A DNA stretch of 43,135 nucleotides from Phycisphaerales bacterium (GTDB lineage Bacteria > Planctomycetota > Phycisphaerae > UBA1845). Made by a program: the position numbers and the translations under genes. The number at the start of each line of letters is the position of its first letter. Position 1 is the first letter of the stretch. Under the pieces are notes generated by a model, which was not told where the DNA came from, ran no database searches, and worked only from the letters and a program-made list of their open reading frames with translations. Of this stretch, positions 39,936 to 43,135 are shown piece by piece. The stretch spans positions 1-43,135 of the forward strand of contig JABFSN010000042.1 of the NCBI GenBank assembly GCA_013140575.1. The letters run 5' to 3'.

Positions 39936-41972
39936 CTATGCGGTCGCCGCTTCCGGAATGGGCATCGTCTCCGGCGGCTGATAGGTCCACGCCTCCGCGA
40001 CCTCGTTGTGCGGCGCCAATTCCTCGCCGAAGCGCACCAGCCGGGCGCTGTTGAATATGACCACCGCGCTGGCGATGGTGTGCAGGAACGCCGCCGGCAC
40101 GGCCGTCAACGCTCCCGAAACGGCCAGCGGCATCACCACCAGAATGAACAACACGCCGAACACCAGGTTTTGCGAAATGACCCGCGTCGCGCCCCGCGAC
40201 AGCTTGATCAGAAACGGGATACGGCTCAAGTCGTTGTTCATCAGCGCGATGCTGGCCGAATTGATGGCCACGTCGCTGCCCGCCGCGCCCATGGCCACGC
40301 CCAAGTGACCGGCCGCCAGCGCCGGCGCGTCGTTCACCCCGTCGCCGATCACGCACACGCAATGCCCGCGTTTCTTCAACTCGTCGACCAGCCGCAGCTT
40401 GTCTTCCGGCAGCACTTCCGCGTGAACGTCAGTGCAGCCCATCTCCGCGGCCACGCGTTTGGCCACCGACCACTTGTCGCCGGTCACCATGGTCAACGTT
40501 TTGATGCCCAACTCGCGCAGGGCGTCGATTGCCGACCGCGCTTCGGGACGCGTCTTGTCCTCCAGCCCGATCCAACCGATGCACCGCCCACCCCGTGTGA
40601 CGTACAACATGCTCAGCCCCTCGGCGTCCTGATAATCGGGATCGGACAACAGCGACATGTCCGCGCCCTTTTCGGCCAGCCACGCGCTTCGCCCCACCAT
40701 CACCGATCCGCCCTCGACCGTCGCCCGCACGCCGCGTCCCATCGTCTCCTCGAAATCGGTGGGATCGGACAGTTCGATCTTCGCCTGCCGCGCGATCGAC
40801 ACCAGCGCCCGGGCGGCCGGGTGCTTGCTCAACTGCTCGGCCGACGCCGCCGCCCGCAGCAACTCCGCCCCGTCGACTCCCGGCGCCGGCCGCATCTGCG
40901 TCACCGACAGTTCCCCGGTGGTCAGCGTCCCCGTCTTGTCGAACACGATTGCGGTCAACGACCGCGCCGATTCCAGGTTGATCACGTTCTTAATCAGAAT
41001 GCCCAGCCGGGCGGCGCAACTCAACGCGGCCACGATTGCGGTCGGCGTGGCCAGCACCAAGGCGCACGGGCAACCCGCGACCAGCATGGCGATGGCCTTC
41101 TTCATCCCCTCGCTCTTGTCTTCCGCGAAGAACCACACCACGGCGGCCAGCATCACCACCGTCGGCGTGTACCACCCCGCGTAGCGGTCGATCAAACGCA
41201 TCAACGGAATTTTGGTGCGTTCGGCCTCCAGAATCAGCGACTGCACGCGGCCCAGCGCGGTCTCGGCGCCGACCTTGGTGACCCGGACGTCCAGCGCCCC
41301 GGTCAGGTTGTTCGTCCCGCCGTACACTTCCGCCCCGACGCCCTTGTCAACGGCCAGCGATTCGCCCGTCACATTGGCCTGGTTCACCGACGACTCGCCG
41401 CGGATCACCGCGCCGTCGGCCGCGATGTTGTCGCCCGGACGCACACGGATCACGTCGCCGGGACGCAGCGCCGACGCGGCCACTATTTCCTCGCCGCCGT
41501 CGGCCAGCACGCGATGGGCCTCCTGTGGCGTCAGGCGGATCAACTCCGCGATCGCCGCCCGCGCTCCCAGCGCCGTCCGCGTCTCCACCAGGTTGGCGAT
41601 GATCATGAAAAACGCCACGATGCCGGCCATCTGGTATTCTTCCAACGCGATGGCCGCGATCACCGCCAGCGCCACCAGTTCGTCCATGTGGCTTTCGCCG
41701 CGATACAAATGAACCAATGATTGCCAGACCAACGGCAGTCCCAGCAACACGGCCCCGATTAACGCGATAACGTCAGAATGTGGGTTTCGAAGTGTGCCTG
41801 TTGAATCACGCAACGATTCGTCGAAAAATATACCTGTCAGAAAAGAAGCCACGATGAACGTCCCACCAACCATGGTGGCGAGCATCATGACGCCCACGCG
41901 ACCCGTTTGGGCTTGAACCGATTGCACCGTTTCCCGCGACGGCATCGCCGCCGCCATACCCGCCGTGGTCAT
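39936..41972 (-). CDS. Heavy-metal-translocating P1B-type ATPase
   Basis: A 678-residue metal-exporting P-type ATPase of the inner membrane. Seen motifs are TGES (actuator domain), AGCPCALVLATPTA with CPC at 301-303 (metal path), DKTGTLT with the phosphorylated Asp345, SKHPAARAL (HP motif), MVTGD and GDGVNDAPAL. There is no N-terminal HMA or Cys-rich metal-binding domain. In the last helix the P1B-2 (Zn/Cd) acidic residue is absent and the sequence reads FLHTIASAVVIFNSARL, so the metal cannot be named; a CopA-like or atypical substrate is possible. The ATG at 41972 has GGAG six bases upstream and was preferred to 41984 and an earlier start at 42119. Confidence 0.88.
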   Translation of the reverse strand: MTTAGMAAAMPSRETVQSVQAQTGRVGVMMLATMVGGTFIVASFLTGIFFDESLRDSTGTLRNPHSDVIALIGAVLLGLPLVWQSLVHLYRGESHMDELVALAVIAAIALEEYQMAGIVAFFMIIANLVETRTALGARAAIAELIRLTPQEAHRVLADGGEEIVAASALRPGDVIRVRPGDNIAADGAVIRGESSVNQANVTGESLAVDKGVGAEVYGGTNNLTGALDVRVTKVGAETALGRVQSLILEAERTKIPLMRLIDRYAGWYTPTVVMLAAVVWFFAEDKSEGMKKAIAMLVAGCPCALVLATPTAIVAALSCAARLGILIKNVINLESARSLTAIVFDKTGTLTTGELSVTQMRPAPGVDGAELLRAAASAEQLSKHPAARALVSIARQAKIELSDPTDFEETMGRGVRATVEGGSVMVGRSAWLAEKGADMSLLSDPDYQDAEGLSMLYVTRGGRCIGWIGLEDKTRPEARSAIDALRELGIKTLTMVTGDKWSVAKRVAAEMGCTDVHAEVLPEDKLRLVDELKKRGHCVCVIGDGVNDAPALAAGHLGVAMGAAGSDVAINSASIALMNNDLSRIPFLIKLSRGATRVISQNLVFGVLFILVVMPLAVSGALTAVPAAFLHTIASAVVIFNSARLVRFGEELAPHNEVAEAWTYQPPETMPIPEAATA

Positions 41973-42294
41973 GTTCTTCTCCATGGGCCGCAATGGCCCG
42001 CAGGCAGACCGTTGGTGATCCGGTGGATACCGGCCCCATCCAGCACGGTCAAGCCAAACTCCGCCAACCGGCTTTGATTCAGAACCTACCGCCTCCCCGT
42101 TGACGCCGGGCGACCCCATTCATCCGTTTAGCGGCCACGAGCGCGTGATTCAGAATCGTCGCCGGACGACCGGGCGGGCCGGGCGCGTTGGGTGACGCCT
42201 TCCATGGGGTTGATACGGCTCGAATTCCCGGCGGGTTCGATCGTCCGGGGGCGAAATCGCTCCGCCTCCCGAATGTTCGAGGCCGACGGACGGA

Positions 42295-42324
42295 TCAGAA
42301 CCTGCCACGCACGTCGCGGGTTCA
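42295..42324 (+). repeat. REP-like 30-bp hairpin, TCAGAA family, copy 3 (decayed)
   Basis: TCAGAA, CCTGCCAC, GCAC, GTCGCGGG, then TTCA. It has the same length and start as copies at 36407 and 36497, but the stem has one mismatch and one wobble, and the CCGA tail is lost. The gap 42120-42353 has nothing else recognisable. Confidence 0.55.
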
Positions 42325-42353
42325 CCGCCCGAAAACGCATCCGGGCACGACCG

Positions 42354-42602
42354 CTAGGCGTGCCACGCGGGATCGTAGGGCCGGGAGAAGACCATCTGCA
42401 CGCGTTCGGCGCGATCGGGATTGTCGTCGGCCAGCACGGACAGTGCTTCGGCGATCTGTTGCATTCGGCGGTCGACGGCGGCAACGTCCGCGTCCGGCGC
42501 TCGGTCGATGCGATCGAGCGCGGCCGCGACATCGAGGATATGATGGCGGGTGGACAGGAAATCGGAATCCAGAACTTTTCGTGCATGGCGTGGTTCGGGC
42601 AT
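42354..42602 (-). CDS. Small hypothetical protein
   Basis: An 82-residue protein, MPEPRHARKVLDSDFLSTRH at the start, ending FSRPYDPAWHA. The middle is rich in Asp, Ala and Arg with heptad-like spacing (DVAAALDRIDRAPDADVAAVDRRMQQIAEALSVLADD), likely two alpha helices. No family is recognised. The start is supported by GGGAGGG eight bases upstream, one of the clearest ribosome sites in the window, and the frame ends in TAG. It lies between the P1B ATPase and the tRNA-like half at the right edge; a function cannot be inferred. Confidence 0.6.
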   Translation of the reverse strand: MPEPRHARKVLDSDFLSTRHHILDVAAALDRIDRAPDADVAAVDRRMQQIAEALSVLADDNPDRAERVQMVFSRPYDPAWHA

Positions 42603-42683
42603 TGCGATCCCTCCCGTTTGGCGCCGCGGCCGGTGGTCACGATGGGCGTCCCCGTGCAACTGGTGACAGCGATGGGCACTTAC

Positions 42684-42730
42684 TGCGCCGCCCGGGATTC
42701 GAACCTGGAACCTTCGGTTCCGTAGAGCGA
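42684..42730 (-). pseudogene. 3' half of a tRNA-Arg(ACG)-like gene; possible attachment site
   Basis: Read on the minus strand: anticodon stem TCGCT, loop CTACGGA (anticodon ACG), stem ACCGA, variable loop AGGTT, T-stem CCAGG, loop TTCGAAT, CCCGG, then a 7-base acceptor strand GCGGCGC and discriminator A. The T-stem and anticodon stem each have one mismatch. On the 5' side no D-arm or matching acceptor (GCGCCGC) is found, so only the 3' half is present. Such fragments are typical products of integration by tyrosine recombinases into tRNA genes. Confidence 0.5.
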
Positions 42731-42805
42731 TGCCCGGAATCCGTAACCGACGGTAATTGCGACACTTACGCACCATCGGACACCACACTTGGCGTTTCGC
42801 TTGGC

Positions 42806-42937
42806 ATTTTATCGCCAAAACGGCGGGAAGTCTACCCGGAACTGGCCGCGGTGGTGGATGCGTGGCCGACGCTGCCGGATGCGATCCGGGCGGGGATTGT
42901 GGCGATGGTCAAGGCGTCGGGCCGCACTGGTGAATAG
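42806..42937 (+). pseudogene. Possible C-terminal remnant of an integrase-type gene
   Basis: A 43-codon segment encodes ILSPKRREVYPELAAVVDAW followed by PTLPDAIRAGIVAMVKASGRTGE and a TAG stop. The AVVDAWPTLPDAIRAGIVAMV pattern resembles C-terminal tails I know from proteins encoded near integrases in planctomycetes. No start or catalytic part exists upstream. The remaining bases 42938-43135 show nothing recognisable. The link to the tRNA-like half is positional. Confidence 0.3.
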
Positions 42938-43135
42938 GGTCGGCCAAGGGGGTGCGAGTGGAACGTGATCCGCAATCGAAACTGGTCGCAATGCGGCGGT
43001 GGGGAATCGGAGCGAAGGGCCGGGCGGAATTCACAGGTGAGTTTGCGGCGGTGGAGCGGGGTGCGGGCGCGAACGTGCGCGGGGGTGCAGCGGGGCGCGT
43101 TAACATCCGTTTACATTTCGCGGCGGGTTGAATAA

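Noticed and set aside
40008-41720. Plus-strand frame of 570 codons opposite the P1B ATPase
   Set aside because: Arg/His/Gln-rich shadow of a gene with all P-type ATPase motifs.
42188-42937. 249-codon plus-strand frame at the right edge as a full gene
   Set aside because: It runs antisense through the small gene and the tRNA-like half (giving the RDSNLEP peptide typical of antisense tRNA). Only the last 43 codons look like real protein.

Overview
The window is GC-rich DNA that reads as a member of the phylum Planctomycetota, most like Phycisphaerae-type lineages. The basis is gene content: dockerin-like calcium-binding repeats on secreted proteins, LPS-type envelope genes, a FeoA-FeoA-FeoB iron system, few clear Shine-Dalgarno sites, and very many dispersed palindromic repeats. 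The assignment is an inference, since no rRNA or marker gene is present.

Layout. The left edge (about 55-126) carries domains V and VI of a group II intron whose body lies outside the window. Next come envelope genes: a heptose kinase/nucleotidyltransferase with swapped domain order (minus) and a translationally coupled LptF/LptG permease pair (plus). From 6176 to 17750 nine minus-strand genes form a surface-polysaccharide cluster: a methyltransferase-GT2 fusion, a methyltransferase, a flippase, three GT4 glycosyltransferases, a DUF2723-type membrane protein, a HAD phosphatase/mutase and a TIM-barrel-like protein. They are followed by a COG2509 flavoprotein and a secreted PQQ-type sugar dehydrogenase with a dockerin tail (both minus), a 1407-residue protein with three amidohydrolase modules (plus), and a lipid A acyltransferase relative (minus). 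The feoA-feoA-feoB operon lies behind a Fur-like palindrome. A REP-associated transposase (RAYT) sits among four copies of one hairpin. Beyond it are a GT4 enzyme (plus), a GT9 heptosyltransferase that converges on and overlaps it, a RelA/SpoT-domain gene coupled to a small gene, a C-terminal-heme cytochrome, cysC, a 14-repeat FG-GAP protein, a P1B ATPase, and at the right edge a small gene, a 3' tRNA-Arg-like half and a possible integrase remnant.

The most unusual signal is the repeat landscape. Two 178-bp inverted-repeat elements (MITE-like) each end in CTAG at the TAG stop codon of a minus-strand gene. The RAYT gene is bracketed by REP hairpins and an 11-bp direct repeat. Other hairpin families keep fixed flanks while their stems change in a compensatory way. 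Several families lie in frame inside coding genes (feoB twice, a GT4 and the GT9 gene) and form inserts where the protein folds should have loops. This resembles the way Rickettsia palindromic elements colonise genes.

Functionally, most genes serve the envelope (LPS core heptose, LPS export, lipid A acylation, exopolysaccharide), iron and metal transport, or secreted surface proteins. The RelA-domain gene with its small partner is a candidate toxin-antitoxin or defence pair.
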